Below, piece after piece: positions 1-9,398 of a stretch of DNA of 64,000 nucleotides. The notes beneath the pieces were generated by a model that was not told where the DNA came from, did no database searches, and saw nothing but the letters and a program-made list of their open reading frames with translations. Source of the DNA: Salmonella enterica subsp. arizonae (GTDB lineage: Bacteria > Pseudomonadota > Gammaproteobacteria > Enterobacterales > Enterobacteriaceae); NCBI RefSeq assembly GCF_008692845.1, contig NZ_VXJW01000009.1, forward strand, positions 1-64,000. The letters are read 5' to 3'. Position numbers and translations under genes: made by a program. The stretch's first letter is position 1; the number at the start of each line of letters is the position of its first letter.

Positions 1-394
<394 letters not shown>

Positions 395-533
395 ACAGCC
401 GTAGCAACTCCGGTATCTTGCACGCATGTTCAAATTACACTACTGTATATAAAAGGGGCTTTCCCTGTTATGGTGGCGTACACGGTCCACCAAGTGTAAT
501 CTCTTGACTTGTTCTTATCCTCAGGTGGGGTTA

Positions 534-1235
534 ATGCGTCCTACATCCCTTAAACTGACATTACCTTCGTTACATCTACCCTCATCTTCGAATTCAGCTA
601 CAGACATACAATCTCTGGTAAAAAGGTCGGGTGTGAGATGGATAAAAAACAATCAGCAACTTTCTTTCCACGGGACTGACCATAAAATCTACCAACAACT
701 TGAAGCTGCTCTCGATAAGATCGAGTCCACAGACACTGGACGTATTCTTTTGAAGTGTATTGAATTAACATCCCAACTCAAATCAGAAAAACTGGCAATA
801 CATCTCAATTGTGCTGAGTTAGGGGTGGTCGCACACTGCAACACGGATGCTGAAAACGCCCGAGGAACTGGTTCCGACTTTCACTGCAATCTGAATGCAG
901 TTGCATATCCTTGTGGGCAAGGAATTAGTCTGGTGGACTTTCATGCGTGCATTGTTTTCCATGAGCTTCTCCACGTTCTCCACAACTTAAATGGAGAGCG
1001 TCTGAAAGTTGAAAGTTCTCAACCAGAATCACAAACACACTACCCATTTTTACTCGAAGAAGCCAGGACTGTTGGGTTAGGCTCTTTTTCTGAGGAAGTT
1101 CTGTCAGAAAATAAATTCCGTGAAGAGATTGGGGTGCCCCGCAGAACATTCTATCCGCGTGATCCATATCTCATACATGATGACAATACAGTGACTCAGG
1201 GACTCCAACGGAAAAAACTGCATCCATTACTTTAG
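534..1235 (+). CDS. NleD-like type III effector zinc metalloprotease (M91 family)
   Basis: The product (233 aa) matches the EPEC/EHEC effector NleD along its whole length as I recall that sequence (about 232 aa). NleD is a secreted zinc endopeptidase that cleaves JNK and p38 MAP kinases inside host cells. The zinc motif HELLH is at residues 143-147 (FHACIVFHELLHVLHNL), and a downstream Glu-rich block LLEEARTVG (about 173-181) probably supplies the third ligand. I chose ATG 534 because it matches the NleD start MRPTSL and has AGGTGG just upstream; a TTG at 504 would add ten residues. There is no classical signal peptide, as expected for a T3SS substrate. The gene is intact but stands between transposase and phage-gene remnants, so it is horizontally acquired. 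The M91 assignment is from family knowledge; secretion by SPI-1 or SPI-2 is inferred. Confidence 0.85.
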   Translation: MRPTSLKLTLPSLHLPSSSNSATDIQSLVKRSGVRWIKNNQQLSFHGTDHKIYQQLEAALDKIESTDTGRILLKCIELTSQLKSEKLAIHLNCAELGVVAHCNTDAENARGTGSDFHCNLNAVAYPCGQGISLVDFHACIVFHELLHVLHNLNGERLKVESSQPESQTHYPFLLEEARTVGLGSFSEEVLSENKFREEIGVPRRTFYPRDPYLIHDDNTVTQGLQRKKLHPLL

Positions 1236-1268
1236 CTACGTTGCTAATATGAGGATTTATCTGCATAT

Positions 1269-1335
1269 ATGGATGAAAAATCGCTATACGCCCACATTTT
1301 CAACCTGTCTGCCCCATGGCAGGTCAAATCAGTTT
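1269..1335 (+). mobile_element. ISL3-type transposase N-terminal remnant
   Basis: The reading frame from ATG 1269 gives MDEKSLYAHIFNLSAPWQVK, which looks like the N-terminus of ISL3-family transposases (MDEKSLYAHILNLxAPWQVKS, from memory). The similarity stops after about 22 residues, where the sequence passes into a different remnant on the opposite strand (DinI/MsgA-like). Only the extreme 5' end of the transposase gene survives, so it cannot be functional. It lies 33 bp downstream of the NleD-like gene. Confidence 0.55.
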
Positions 1336-1519
1336 TTCCCGATCACTTTTGCTGGCGTCACTATTCAAGCCGTTCGCCTGCATAGGCTTACCCCGAACAT
1401 CAGCATCGGGAAAGATTTAGTGTACGCGTTTGGTTAGTTCATTCAGGATGATGTCTTTTGCCTTGGGCAAACCTACAACATTGCATTTGTCATAAACGAG
1501 TTCGACGACTATTTTTCAT
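1336..1519 (-). pseudogene. DinI/MsgA-like protein, decayed
   Basis: Read on the minus strand, the sequence gives VVELVYDKCNVVGLPKAKD, then IILNELTKRVH, a TAA stop, and IFPDADVRGKPMQANGLNSD in the same frame. This resembles the phage-borne DinI/MsgA family (VELVYDKRNVxGLPGAREIILxELTKRVHxIFPDxxVRVKPM). The start region is out of frame, there is an in-frame nonsense codon after KRVH, and the C-terminal third is missing where it joins the transposase remnant. DinI proteins modulate RecA in the SOS response, and MsgA is a related Salmonella virulence-associated protein. A LexA-type box lies upstream at 1557-1572. Such genes are usually carried by lambdoid (Gifsy-type) prophages, which points to a deleted prophage here. 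Confidence 0.7.
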
Positions 1520-1556
1520 CTTCTCTCTTTTCTGATTGGATATGCAGTTGTTTTAT

Positions 1557-1572
1557 CTGGTTATTTGTACAG
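1557..1572 (-). promoter_or_regulatory. LexA box upstream of the DinI-like remnant
   Basis: The sequence is CTG-N10-CAG (plus strand ctggttatttgtacag), an exact match to the LexA core. It lies 38 bp upstream of the former start of the minus-strand DinI/MsgA-like remnant, a family that is normally SOS-controlled. The pairing of site and gene supports both calls. Confidence 0.6.
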
Positions 1573-1840
1573 CGTTAATATAAAGGTAGAGAAAGGCCTG
1601 GGGTAGTATTAGGGCAAAAAGGGGGCTTTTGGGGCTGCTTTGGGGCAAAAAAGAAGTTATAAAATTCGGTAAAGTTCACATAGTACCAAAATGAAACTTT
1701 TGTAACTCACTGAGAAATCATATGCTCTTGGACGATCTTTATTGATTTTGAAAATTACACAATCACATCCTTTCAATGATAGCGTATCAGCTTGATAATG
1801 CGTTTGAGATCGTGTGCTTAGCTAACCCGGGAGATTCACT
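1573..1840. other. Intergenic junction between mobile remnants and ybjQ
   Basis: No convincing gene is seen. The stretch 1611-1652 is G-rich, with three GGGGC blocks in near-tandem (GGGGGCTTTT, GGGGCTGCTTT, GGGGCAAAA). The remainder is AT-rich and leads to the ybjQ start. This is probably the boundary of the decayed foreign segment with the backbone. Confidence 0.4.
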
Positions 1841-2164
1841 ATGCAGTTTTCAACTACCCCTACGCTGGAAGGACAAAGCATCGTGGAGTATTGCGGTGTG
1901 GTAACGGGCGAAGCCATTTTAGGTGCCAATATCTTCCGTGATTTTTTCGCCGGCATTCGGGATATCGTCGGCGGACGTTCCGGCGCGTATGAAAAAGAGC
2001 TGCGTAAAGCGCGAGAAATCGCTTTTCAGGAGCTTGGCGAGCAGGCTAAAGCGCTGGGCGCCGATGCGGTTGTGGGGATTGATATTGATTATGAAACCGT
2101 AGGCAAGGATGGCAGTATGTTGATGGTCAGCGTCAGCGGAACGGCGGTGAAAACGCGCCGATGA
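1841..2164 (+). CDS. ybjQ: YbjQ, UPF0145 family heavy-metal-binding-like protein
   Basis: The product (107 aa) has the usual length and sequence of enterobacterial YbjQ. The family forms small oligomers with a fold proposed to bind metals, but no reaction is established. Recognisable blocks are [20 protein letters not shown] near the N-terminus, the helical segment [18 protein letters not shown] and the closing [16 protein letters not shown] 1841 follows a GGGAG ribosome-binding site. Its stop overlaps the start of amiD by four bases (ATGA), so the two genes are translationally coupled. The family assignment is sure; the function is unknown. Confidence 0.95.
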
Positions 2165-2991
2165 GAGCGCTACTGTGGCTGGTTGGTCTCGCGTTGCTGT
2201 TAACGGGCTGCGCGAGCGAAAAAGGGATTATCGACAAAGATGGATATCAGCTTGATAGTCGACATCGGGCGCAGGCGGCCTATCCGCGCATTAAAGTCCT
2301 GGTTATTCACTATACGGCGGAAAACTTTGACGTTTCGCTGGCGACGTTGACGGGTCGCAACGTCAGTTCGCATTACCTGATTCCCGCGATCCCGCTATTA
2401 TATGGCGGTAAACCACGCATCTGGCAACTGGTGCCGGAACAGGATCAGGCCTGGCATGCGGGCGTCAGTTTCTGGCGAGGCGCCACACGTCTCAATGATA
2501 CGTCTATTGGCATTGAGCTGGAAAATCGCGGCTGGCGAATGTCCGGCGGGGTGAAATCTTTCGCGCCGTTTGAATCTGCGCAAATTCAGGCATTGATTCC
2601 GTTAGCGAAGGACATTATCGCGCGCTATGACATCAAGCCGCAGAATGTGGTGGCCCATGCGGATATCGCGCCGCAGCGTAAAGATGATCCCGGTCCGCGC
2701 TTCCCGTGGCGCGAGTTGGCGGCGCAGGGTATTGGCGCCTGGCCTGACGCCCAGCGTGTGGCGTTTTATCTGGCCGGACGCGCGCCGTATACGCCAGTCG
2801 ATACCGCAACGGTTCTTGCGTTACTCTCTCGCTATGGCTATGAAGTCAAAGCCGATATGACGGCGCGCGAGCAGCAACGGGTGATTATGGCGTTCCAGAT
2901 GCACTTCCGTCCGGCGCAATGGAACGGTATCGCAGATGCCGAAACGCAGGCGATTGTCAAAGCATTACTGGAGAAGTACGGCCAGGATTAA
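2161..2991 (+). CDS. amiD: N-acetylmuramoyl-L-alanine amidase AmiD, outer-membrane lipoprotein
   Basis: AmiD (YbjR) is a zinc amidase that cleaves the MurNAc-L-Ala bond of peptidoglycan, including anhydro-muropeptides, from the inner face of the outer membrane. The protein (276 aa) starts with a lipoprotein signal ending LLLTGC (Cys17). The Amidase_2 domain follows, with likely zinc ligands His50 ([10 protein letters not shown]), His166 (VVAHADIAP) and Asp176 (KDDPGPR), and a catalytic Glu in [11 protein letters not shown]. The C-terminal part resembles a peptidoglycan-binding helical domain ([10 protein letters not shown] ... [10 protein letters not shown]). It overlaps ybjQ by 4 bp and is convergent with ybjS, whose stop codon overlaps its own. 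Confidence 0.95.
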
Positions 2992-4001
2992 CGCGGTAAA
3001 TTTCCGTGATCGCGCAGCCAGGCGGCGGTGCGCTCAATGCCTTCGTCCAGCGTGACGATGGGCTGGTAGCCCAGCTCATCCTGCGCGCGAGTCGTATCGA
3101 GCGTAAAGTCAAAATTCAGTTTTGACACGCCGTAATGCGTTAGCGGGGGCTCTTTGGCGGATTTTTTGCCGAATCGCTCCATACTGCGGGCGATCATATC
3201 CAGCATCGGGTAAGGAACAGAACGAATGCGGCAGTCTATAGCCAGTTCATCAATCAACTTTTGCACGATGCTACGTAAAGTGCGGTTTTCGCCGTTAGTG
3301 ATGTTATAAGCGCGGCCAGAAGGCAGATGATCGCAGACCGGCTGGCTGGCCAGCCACATGGCATGGATCGCATTTTCATAATAGGTCATATCGACCAGCG
3401 CGCTGCCCCCGTGCGGTAATAAGACGCTGCCATAATGGTGCATCATATGCGCCAGACGCGGGATAAAGACTTTATCGTGCTGGCCAAACAGGCTTTGCGG
3501 ACGCAGTACCGTAAAACGTGTTTGCGGATTAGCCTGCGCCAGCATATTAATCACCTCTTCGCCTGCGGCCTTACTGCGGGCAAACTCATTGGCAAAGCGA
3601 TGCGGACGGAAATCTTCTTTGATATCTCGGTGATGGTGGTAATCAAAATAGAGTGAGGGAGAGGAGATATGAATAAAATTACGCACGCCCCAGGCGACCG
3701 CCCATTCGCCCAGACGGCGAGTGGCGCGAACATTCGCCAGATCGAAAGCTTGTTGGGTTCCCCAGGGCGAGGTAAAGCTGGAGCAGTGCCACAACGTGTC
3801 GATCCCGGCGAGCATCACTTTAGCCTGCGAGGAGACCAGTTCGGTTAAGTCCGCATGGACGAATTCTGCGCCCATCTTTTCAAGCAGCTTGCCCATCGCT
3901 TCATTGCGACCTGTTGCTCTGACGCTGATGCCCTTATTGCGTAAAAATTCAACCGCGTTTCGACCTAAGCCGCTGGTGGCGCCGGTAACCAGTACCTTCA
4001 T
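2988..4001 (-). CDS. ybjS: YbjS, NAD(P)-dependent SDR/epimerase-like oxidoreductase
   Basis: The product (337 aa) belongs to the extended short-chain dehydrogenase/epimerase family. The N-terminal Rossmann motif is [16 protein letters not shown] (residues about 5-20), and the family's catalytic YxxxK motif is modified: the equivalent region reads [13 protein letters not shown]-terminal substrate-binding blocks ([31 protein letters not shown]) are typical of the 3-beta-HSD/epimerase group. The substrate is unknown. It lies 95 bp downstream of ybjT on the same strand and is likely transcribed with it, and it converges on amiD. Confidence 0.93.
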   Translation of the reverse strand: MKVLVTGATSGLGRNAVEFLRNKGISVRATGRNEAMGKLLEKMGAEFVHADLTELVSSQAKVMLAGIDTLWHCSSFTSPWGTQQAFDLANVRATRRLGEWAVAWGVRNFIHISSPSLYFDYHHHRDIKEDFRPHRFANEFARSKAAGEEVINMLAQANPQTRFTVLRPQSLFGQHDKVFIPRLAHMMHHYGSVLLPHGGSALVDMTYYENAIHAMWLASQPVCDHLPSGRAYNITNGENRTLRSIVQKLIDELAIDCRIRSVPYPMLDMIARSMERFGKKSAKEPPLTHYGVSKLNFDFTLDTTRAQDELGYQPIVTLDEGIERTAAWLRDHGNLPR

Positions 4002-4096
4002 ATCAATCCACTGTGTTTAATAAACCGTCGTACGCATTCTTCCGTGAATTACGTCGGTATGCAATGGGAAACATGAAAGAATACAGTAAGTTTTTC

Positions 4097-5530
4097 TCAT
4101 TTTTCTGTGATTTGTTCTGCAAGTCTGGCAATACGCTTTGCCATTCCACGGAAAATAAACAGGTGCGCCGGAATCATCAATAGCCAGTAAATCAGGCCCG
4201 GCATACCGTGTGGATGCCACCAGGCACGTACGTCAATTTCGCGATAGCGGCCTTTATCGCGCAGCGTGAAGCTAAGCCGCCCCAGACCCGGTGCTTTCAT
4301 ACCAAACAAGAGCGTGAGCTGTTTTTCGGGTTCGACAATGATCACTTTCCAGCTATCTACCGTATCGCCAGGTTTGAGAAGCGCATGCGGAGGCCGACCT
4401 TTCGCCAGCTTATGCCCCACCAGACGATCCATCGCGGCGCGTGTCTCCCACAAAATATTGCCGAAAAAATAGCCTTCCTTCCCGCCCAGCCGGTTCACGA
4501 CCTGCCACAGCGCCGATAGGCTGGCCGGGGTCTGCGCGATAAAACCAGCCTGCTTTGGAAAATAACCGTATTCGGGTCGCCAGCGGGCAAAGGCCAGTGC
4601 GTCGTAGCCCCAGTCGCTGGAGTTCACCAGTTTTTCTTCTTCTTTCAGCGTACGGCGAACGGCGTCGTCAAAGGTGATAAGCGTTTGGGGAAGCAGCGTT
4701 TTTAACGCGGCGTCATCGGCCAGCAAATCGTGTCTTAATCCCTGGATTAACGCTTTTGCGATAGTCGGCGGCACGGAGGTAATGACGTTTAAAAACCAGA
4801 CCGAAATCCAGCGGGTTGGAAAAGGTATCGGGATCAGCGGACGCCGTTTACCGCTGACCGCCATAAAACGTTCAAACTGCTGCTGATAGCTTAATACCTG
4901 CGGCCCTGCGGCTTCCAGAATACGGTGCTCGCGCGTGGGATGGTCCAATAATCCGACCAGGTAGTAGAGTAAATTATCCAGAGCGATGGGCGTGGTTCGC
5001 GAACGTACCCAGCGCGGCGGCGTGAGTATTGGCAGGTTGTAAACCATGTCGCGCATGACTTCGAAGGCGGCGGAACCTGCGCCGACGATGATCCCGGCGC
5101 GTAATTCCGTTACCGGTACGCCCGAGTCGCGCAGCGTGTCAGCCGTAAGCTGGCGGGCGCGCAAGTGATCGGATTGTTCATGTTCCGGCGCCTGCAATGA
5201 ACTGAGGAAAATAAGTTGATTAACCGGCGTCTGCCGCAGCGCGTCGCGCACATTGAGCGCTGCCTGACGCTCATGAGCGATAAAATCGCCGCCTTCGCCC
5301 ATACCGTGTACCAGATAGTAAACGGTATCAATATCGCGAAGCAGCGCGGGTAAATTTTCCGGCCAGTGCAGATCGACCTGATGACAACTGACGTTGGCGA
5401 GGCGCTGTTTTTCCAGACGTTCAATACAACGCGCCGCCGCGCGCACCTGATATCCTTGCTGACTTAGCGCAAAGACCAGGTGCTGGCCGATATAGCCGCT
5501 GGCGCCGAGAACCAGAATGCGTTGCGGCAC
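4097..5530 (-). CDS. ybjT: YbjT, NAD(P)-binding NmrA-like protein with DUF2867 domain
   Basis: This 477-residue protein has an N-terminal Rossmann domain with the dinucleotide motif [15 protein letters not shown] (residues about 7-21) and an SDR-like core ([22 protein letters not shown]). A C-terminal DUF2867 domain follows (about 340-470, [24 protein letters not shown] region), ending with a hydrophobic stretch near [16 protein letters not shown]. The length and order match E. coli YbjT. The reaction is unknown. It begins 10 bp after the ltaE stop, so it probably belongs to the ltaE-ybjT transcript. Confidence 0.93.
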   Translation of the reverse strand: MPQRILVLGASGYIGQHLVFALSQQGYQVRAAARCIERLEKQRLANVSCHQVDLHWPENLPALLRDIDTVYYLVHGMGEGGDFIAHERQAALNVRDALRQTPVNQLIFLSSLQAPEHEQSDHLRARQLTADTLRDSGVPVTELRAGIIVGAGSAAFEVMRDMVYNLPILTPPRWVRSRTTPIALDNLLYYLVGLLDHPTREHRILEAAGPQVLSYQQQFERFMAVSGKRRPLIPIPFPTRWISVWFLNVITSVPPTIAKALIQGLRHDLLADDAALKTLLPQTLITFDDAVRRTLKEEEKLVNSSDWGYDALAFARWRPEYGYFPKQAGFIAQTPASLSALWQVVNRLGGKEGYFFGNILWETRAAMDRLVGHKLAKGRPPHALLKPGDTVDSWKVIIVEPEKQLTLLFGMKAPGLGRLSFTLRDKGRYREIDVRAWWHPHGMPGLIYWLLMIPAHLFIFRGMAKRIARLAEQITEK

Positions 5531-5540
5531 GTTGCTCTCC

Positions 5541-6542
5541 TTAGCGGGCTAAAAAGGCGCGCCAGTGGGCGATGACGTCGGCAAGCTGCTGGCGAGAGAC
5601 ATCCAGATGTGTCACCAGACGCACAATCGGCGCGGCGTTGATCAGGATATTCCGTTCCCGCAAATAATCGCCAAGCGCGGCGGCCTGTCCTTCGCCAACG
5701 CGCACAAAAAGCATATTCGTTTCGTGGCGCATCACCTCCGCGCCCGCCTCGCGAAGCTGCTGCGCCAGCCAGGCGGCGTTATCGTGATCTTCTTGCAGAC
5801 GCGCCACGTTATGCTCCAGCGCATACAGTCCGGCCGCTGCCAGAATTCCAGCCTGACGCATTCCGCCGCCGACCATTTTACGCCAGCGCGTCGCGCGTTT
5901 AATGTAGTCGCGGTTGCCGACCAGCAGCGAACCGACCGGCGTCCCGAGACCTTTTGACAGGCAGATGGTAAAAGAGTCGCAATACTGCGTAACCTCTTTT
6001 AGCTCACAACCGTAGGCTACCACCGCGTTAAAAATTCGGGCGCCGTCAACGTGCAGTGCCAGCCCACGTTCGCGGGTAAACGCCCAGGCGTCTTTCAGAT
6101 ACGCGCGCGGCAGCACTTTCCCGTTATGCGTATTTTCCAGACTGAGCAAGCGCGTACGCGCGAAGTGGATGTCATCCGCTTTAATCTTTGCCGCCACGTT
6201 CTCCAGCGGCAGCGTACCGTCTGCGGCGGCATCGATGGGCTGCGGCTGAATGCTGCCGAGTACCGCAGCGCCGCCGGCTTCATAGAGATAATTATGCGCG
6301 CCTTGACCGACGATATACTCTTCGCCGCGTTCACAATGGCTAAGCAGAGCGACCAGATTGGCCTGGGTGCCGGTAGGTAAAAAAAGCGCCGCTTCTTTGC
6401 CGGAAAGGGCGGCGGCATAGTGCTGGAGGGCGTTAACGGTAGGATCATCTCCGTATACGTCGTCCCCGACCGGGGCGGCCATCATTGCTTCAAGCATGGC
6501 GCGGCTCGGTCGGGTAACGGTATCACTGCGTAAATCAATCAT
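5541..6542 (-). CDS. ltaE: Low-specificity L-threonine aldolase LtaE
   Basis: LtaE is a cytosolic PLP enzyme that cleaves L-allo-threonine and L-threonine to glycine and acetaldehyde. The protein (333 aa, the usual length) begins with the family signature [13 protein letters not shown]. The PLP-binding lysine is Lys197 in [15 protein letters not shown], and His83 ([13 protein letters not shown]) stacks on the cofactor. Other conserved blocks are [10 protein letters not shown] and [11 protein letters not shown]. It is located between poxB (38 bp upstream) and ybjT, all on the minus strand, the same arrangement as in E. coli. Confidence 0.96.
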   Translation of the reverse strand: MIDLRSDTVTRPSRAMLEAMMAAPVGDDVYGDDPTVNALQHYAAALSGKEAALFLPTGTQANLVALLSHCERGEEYIVGQGAHNYLYEAGGAAVLGSIQPQPIDAAADGTLPLENVAAKIKADDIHFARTRLLSLENTHNGKVLPRAYLKDAWAFTRERGLALHVDGARIFNAVVAYGCELKEVTQYCDSFTICLSKGLGTPVGSLLVGNRDYIKRATRWRKMVGGGMRQAGILAAAGLYALEHNVARLQEDHDNAAWLAQQLREAGAEVMRHETNMLFVRVGEGQAAALGDYLRERNILINAAPIVRLVTHLDVSRQQLADVIAHWRAFLAR

Positions 6543-6580
6543 GGCACATCCCTGGATTTTAAAAGGTGATGTGCATTGTT

Positions 6581-8299
6581 TTACCTTAGCCAGTTTGTTT
6601 TCGCCAGTTCGATTACTTCATCGCCGCGACCGCTAATAATAGCGCGCAGCATATACAGGCTAAATCCTTTGGCTTGTTCCAGTTTGATCTGCGGCGGGAT
6701 CGCCAGCTCTTCTTTTGCCACTACCACGTCAACCAGTACCGGGCCGTTGATGGAAAACGCGCGCTGTAGCGCACTGTCCACGTCAGCGGCTTTTTCCACG
6801 CGAATACCGGTAATACCGCAGGCTTCGGCGATACGTGCGAAATTGGTGTCGTGCAGTTCGGTGCCGTTGGTAAGGTAGCCGCCGGCCTTCATTTCCATCG
6901 CCACAAAGCCCAGTACGCTGTTATTAAAGACCACGATTTTTACCGGCAGTTTCATCTGTACCACCGAGAGAAAATCGCCCATCAGCATACTGAAACCGCC
7001 ATCGCCGCACATCGCGATAACCTGACGGCCAAGCGCCGTGGCCTGAGCGCCGAGTGCCTGCGGCATGGCGTTGGCCATTGATCCATGGTTAAACGAGCCC
7101 AGCAGGCGGCGCTTGCCGTTCATTTTCAGATAGCGGGCCGCCCAAACGGTCGGCGTGCCGACATCGCAGGTAAAAATGGCGTCGTCAGCGGCAAAATGAC
7201 TAATCTGTTGCGCCAGATATTGCGGATGAATGGCTTTGTCGCTGAGTTTGGCCAGGTCATCCAGCCCCTTGCGGGCATCCCGGTAATGCTCCAGGGCTTT
7301 ATCGAGAAATTTACGATCGCTTTTTTCTTCCACCAGCGGCAGCATGGCGCGAAGCGTGGCTTTAATATCGCCCACCAGCGCCATGTCGACTTTGCTATGC
7401 GCGCCAATACTGCCTGGGTTGATATCAATCTGAATGATTTTGGCATCGCTCGGATAAAAGGCGCGATAGGGAAACTGGGTGCCGAGCAGGATGAGCGTAT
7501 CGGCGTTCATCATAGTGTGGAAACCGGAAGAGAAACCAATCAGGCCGGTCATCCCCACATCATAAGGGTTATCGTACTCAATGTGTTCTTTACCGCGCAG
7601 GGCATGAACGATTGGCGCTTTTAGTTTCGCCGCAAACGCAACCAACTCCTCATGCGCGCCCGCGCAGCCGCTACCGCACATCAATGCGATATTGCTGGAG
7701 TAGCGCAGCAGTTGCGCCAGTTTCTTCAGCTCTTCCTCCGCCGGCGTGACGACGGGAAGCGGGGCATGATACCAGTGGGTAACGGCGTTTTCAGGCGCGG
7801 GTTTTAGCGCCACATCGCCCGGAAGTACTACCACGGAGACGCCGCGGTTTAGCACCGCTTTACGCATGGCGATGGTGAGCACCTGAGGGATCTGCTCCGG
7901 GCTGGAAACCAACTCGCAATAGTGGCTGCATTCACGGAACAACTCCTGCGGGTGGGTCTCCTGGAAATAACCGCTGCCGATTTCACTGGACGGAATGTGC
8001 GCGGCGATCGCCAGAACAGGGACGTGGTTACGGTGGCAATCAAACAGGCCATTGATCAGGTGCAGGTTGCCCGGTCCGCATGAACCGGCGCACACTGCCA
8101 GCTCGCCGGTAAGCTGCGCTTCCGCGCCCGCGGCAAAAGCGGCGACCTCTTCGTGGCGGGTTGGCATCCATTCAATGCTTCCCATACGATTAAGACTATC
8201 GCTCAGGCCGTTCAGGGAGTCGCCTGTGACGCCCCAGATTCGTTTTACGCCAGCCTGTTCCAGCGTTTTGGCGATAAAAGCGGCAACGGTTTGTTTCAT
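6581..8299 (-). CDS. poxB: Pyruvate dehydrogenase (quinone) / pyruvate oxidase PoxB
   Basis: PoxB is a peripheral membrane TPP/FAD enzyme that oxidatively decarboxylates pyruvate to acetate and CO2 and reduces ubiquinone. The 572-residue product has the TPP-activating Glu50 ([11 protein letters not shown]), a central FAD domain, and the C-terminal TPP/Mg motif [18 protein letters not shown] ... VVFNNSVLG. The extreme C-terminus ([20 protein letters not shown]) is the amphipathic membrane-binding tail. ATG 8299 has AAGGAG upstream. In E. coli it is stationary-phase, RpoS-dependent; I did not identify that promoter by sequence. Confidence 0.97.
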   Translation of the reverse strand: MKQTVAAFIAKTLEQAGVKRIWGVTGDSLNGLSDSLNRMGSIEWMPTRHEEVAAFAAGAEAQLTGELAVCAGSCGPGNLHLINGLFDCHRNHVPVLAIAAHIPSSEIGSGYFQETHPQELFRECSHYCELVSSPEQIPQVLTIAMRKAVLNRGVSVVVLPGDVALKPAPENAVTHWYHAPLPVVTPAEEELKKLAQLLRYSSNIALMCGSGCAGAHEELVAFAAKLKAPIVHALRGKEHIEYDNPYDVGMTGLIGFSSGFHTMMNADTLILLGTQFPYRAFYPSDAKIIQIDINPGSIGAHSKVDMALVGDIKATLRAMLPLVEEKSDRKFLDKALEHYRDARKGLDDLAKLSDKAIHPQYLAQQISHFAADDAIFTCDVGTPTVWAARYLKMNGKRRLLGSFNHGSMANAMPQALGAQATALGRQVIAMCGDGGFSMLMGDFLSVVQMKLPVKIVVFNNSVLGFVAMEMKAGGYLTNGTELHDTNFARIAEACGITGIRVEKAADVDSALQRAFSINGPVLVDVVVAKEELAIPPQIKLEQAKGFSLYMLRAIISGRGDEVIELAKTNWLR

Positions 8300-8390
8300 G
8301 GTTTGCCATCTCCTTAAATGTGATAACGGTTACAAGTTTAGTTGAAGATGGCGATGACGTTTTTCTTTGAAGGAGGCAGGGCAGGAAAAA

Positions 8391-8412
8391 TGCCGGATAA
8401 GTGGATCCGGCA
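8391..8412 (-). terminator. Hairpin downstream of hcr
   Basis: A perfect inverted repeat TGCCGGAT ... ATCCGGCA with a 6-base loop, followed on the minus strand by ATTTTTCC, lies just after the hcr stop. It is REP-like in sequence and probably terminates the hcp-hcr transcript before poxB. Confidence 0.6.
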
Positions 8413-8418
8413 AAGAGA

Positions 8419-9387
8419 TTATGCGAGTACAAGATCGCTCTGCGGATGGCAGGAACAGGCCAGTACGTAACCTTCGGCGATCTCCGTCTCGCTCAGCGTC
8501 ATGGTGCTGCTGACCGTATAGTCGCCGGAAACGATTTTGGTTTTACAGCAGCCGCAAACGCCAGCCCGACAGGCGGCGGCAACCGGTACTTTATTACTCT
8601 CCAGCGCCTCCAGCAGCGTAGTGCCGACCGGGGAATAAAATTCCTGCGCAGGCTGCAGTTTGGTGAACTTCAGGCCGCTGGTTGCCGTTTCCGCCACCGG
8701 AGTGAAGAATTTCTCTTTAAAGAAGCGCGTTACGCCAAGCGCTTTCACTTGCTGTTCGACGAAATCCATATAGGGCGCCGGGCCGCATGTCATGATGGTG
8801 CGTGAAGCCAAATCGGGTACACGCTGTAACAGTTCCGTGGTCAGACGGCCCGCGACAAAACCTTCAGTGGCATGATTTTCCGCCACCAGCGTGACCGGGT
8901 ACTGTCGCCACTCATCGGCAAAAATCACATCTTCCGGCGAGCGGATGTTAAAAATGACCTGCACGTCGGCCTGCGGGCGGTGTTTCGCCAGCCAGCGACG
9001 CATTGACATGATCGGCGTCACGCCACAACCGGCGGCGAGCAGCAGAAACTTATCTTCTATTTTATCGTCGCAGGTAAAATCGCCCATCGCGTCGGACAGC
9101 CATATATAGTCGCCGCGCTTGATGTCGCGAGTTAGCCACTGTGAACCCGCGCCATCGTCAATTCGACGAACGGTCAGCGTAATATATTCGCTGACGCCCG
9201 GCGTAGAAGAAAGGGTGTAGGCGCGCAGGGTCTGTGCTGAATTACGCACGCTTACCAGCGCATACTGTCCAGCGCGGTAAGGGTAGTAGTCATGGCATAA
9301 TAGCGCAATTGACCATACATCCGGCGTCTCCTGGTGGATATGGTGAACCTGCATTCGCCAGGGACATTGTGAGGTTGGCATCGTCAT
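8419..9387 (-). CDS. hcr: NADH oxidoreductase Hcr (HCP reductase)
   Basis: Hcr transfers electrons from NADH through FAD and a [2Fe-2S] cluster to the hybrid cluster protein Hcp, its partner encoded just upstream. The product (322 aa) has an N-terminal ferredoxin-reductase FAD domain (LRAYTLSSTPG, residues about 54-64) and an NAD-binding part (LLAAGCGVTPIMSMRRWL). A C-terminal plant-type ferredoxin domain carries CRAGVCGCCKTKI and a final VLACSC, the four cluster cysteines. Two ATGs are adjacent (9390, 9387); 9387 gives the known E. coli-like start MTMPT and the better spacing from AAGGAGG. It starts 11 bp after the hcp stop. Confidence 0.96.
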   Translation of the reverse strand: MTMPTSQCPWRMQVHHIHQETPDVWSIALLCHDYYPYRAGQYALVSVRNSAQTLRAYTLSSTPGVSEYITLTVRRIDDGAGSQWLTRDIKRGDYIWLSDAMGDFTCDDKIEDKFLLLAAGCGVTPIMSMRRWLAKHRPQADVQVIFNIRSPEDVIFADEWRQYPVTLVAENHATEGFVAGRLTTELLQRVPDLASRTIMTCGPAPYMDFVEQQVKALGVTRFFKEKFFTPVAETATSGLKFTKLQPAQEFYSPVGTTLLEALESNKVPVAAACRAGVCGCCKTKIVSGDYTVSSTMTLSETEIAEGYVLACSCHPQSDLVLA

Positions 9388-9398
9388 CATTGACCTCC

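Noticed and set aside
449..470. LexA-like ACTGTATATAAAA stretch upstream of the NleD-like gene
   Set aside because: It has only the left CTGT half; the expected CAG at the right distance is absent (GGGG instead).
7085..7624. 179-codon plus frame antisense to poxB
   Set aside because: Shadow of the poxB gene; no start signal and no recognisable sequence.
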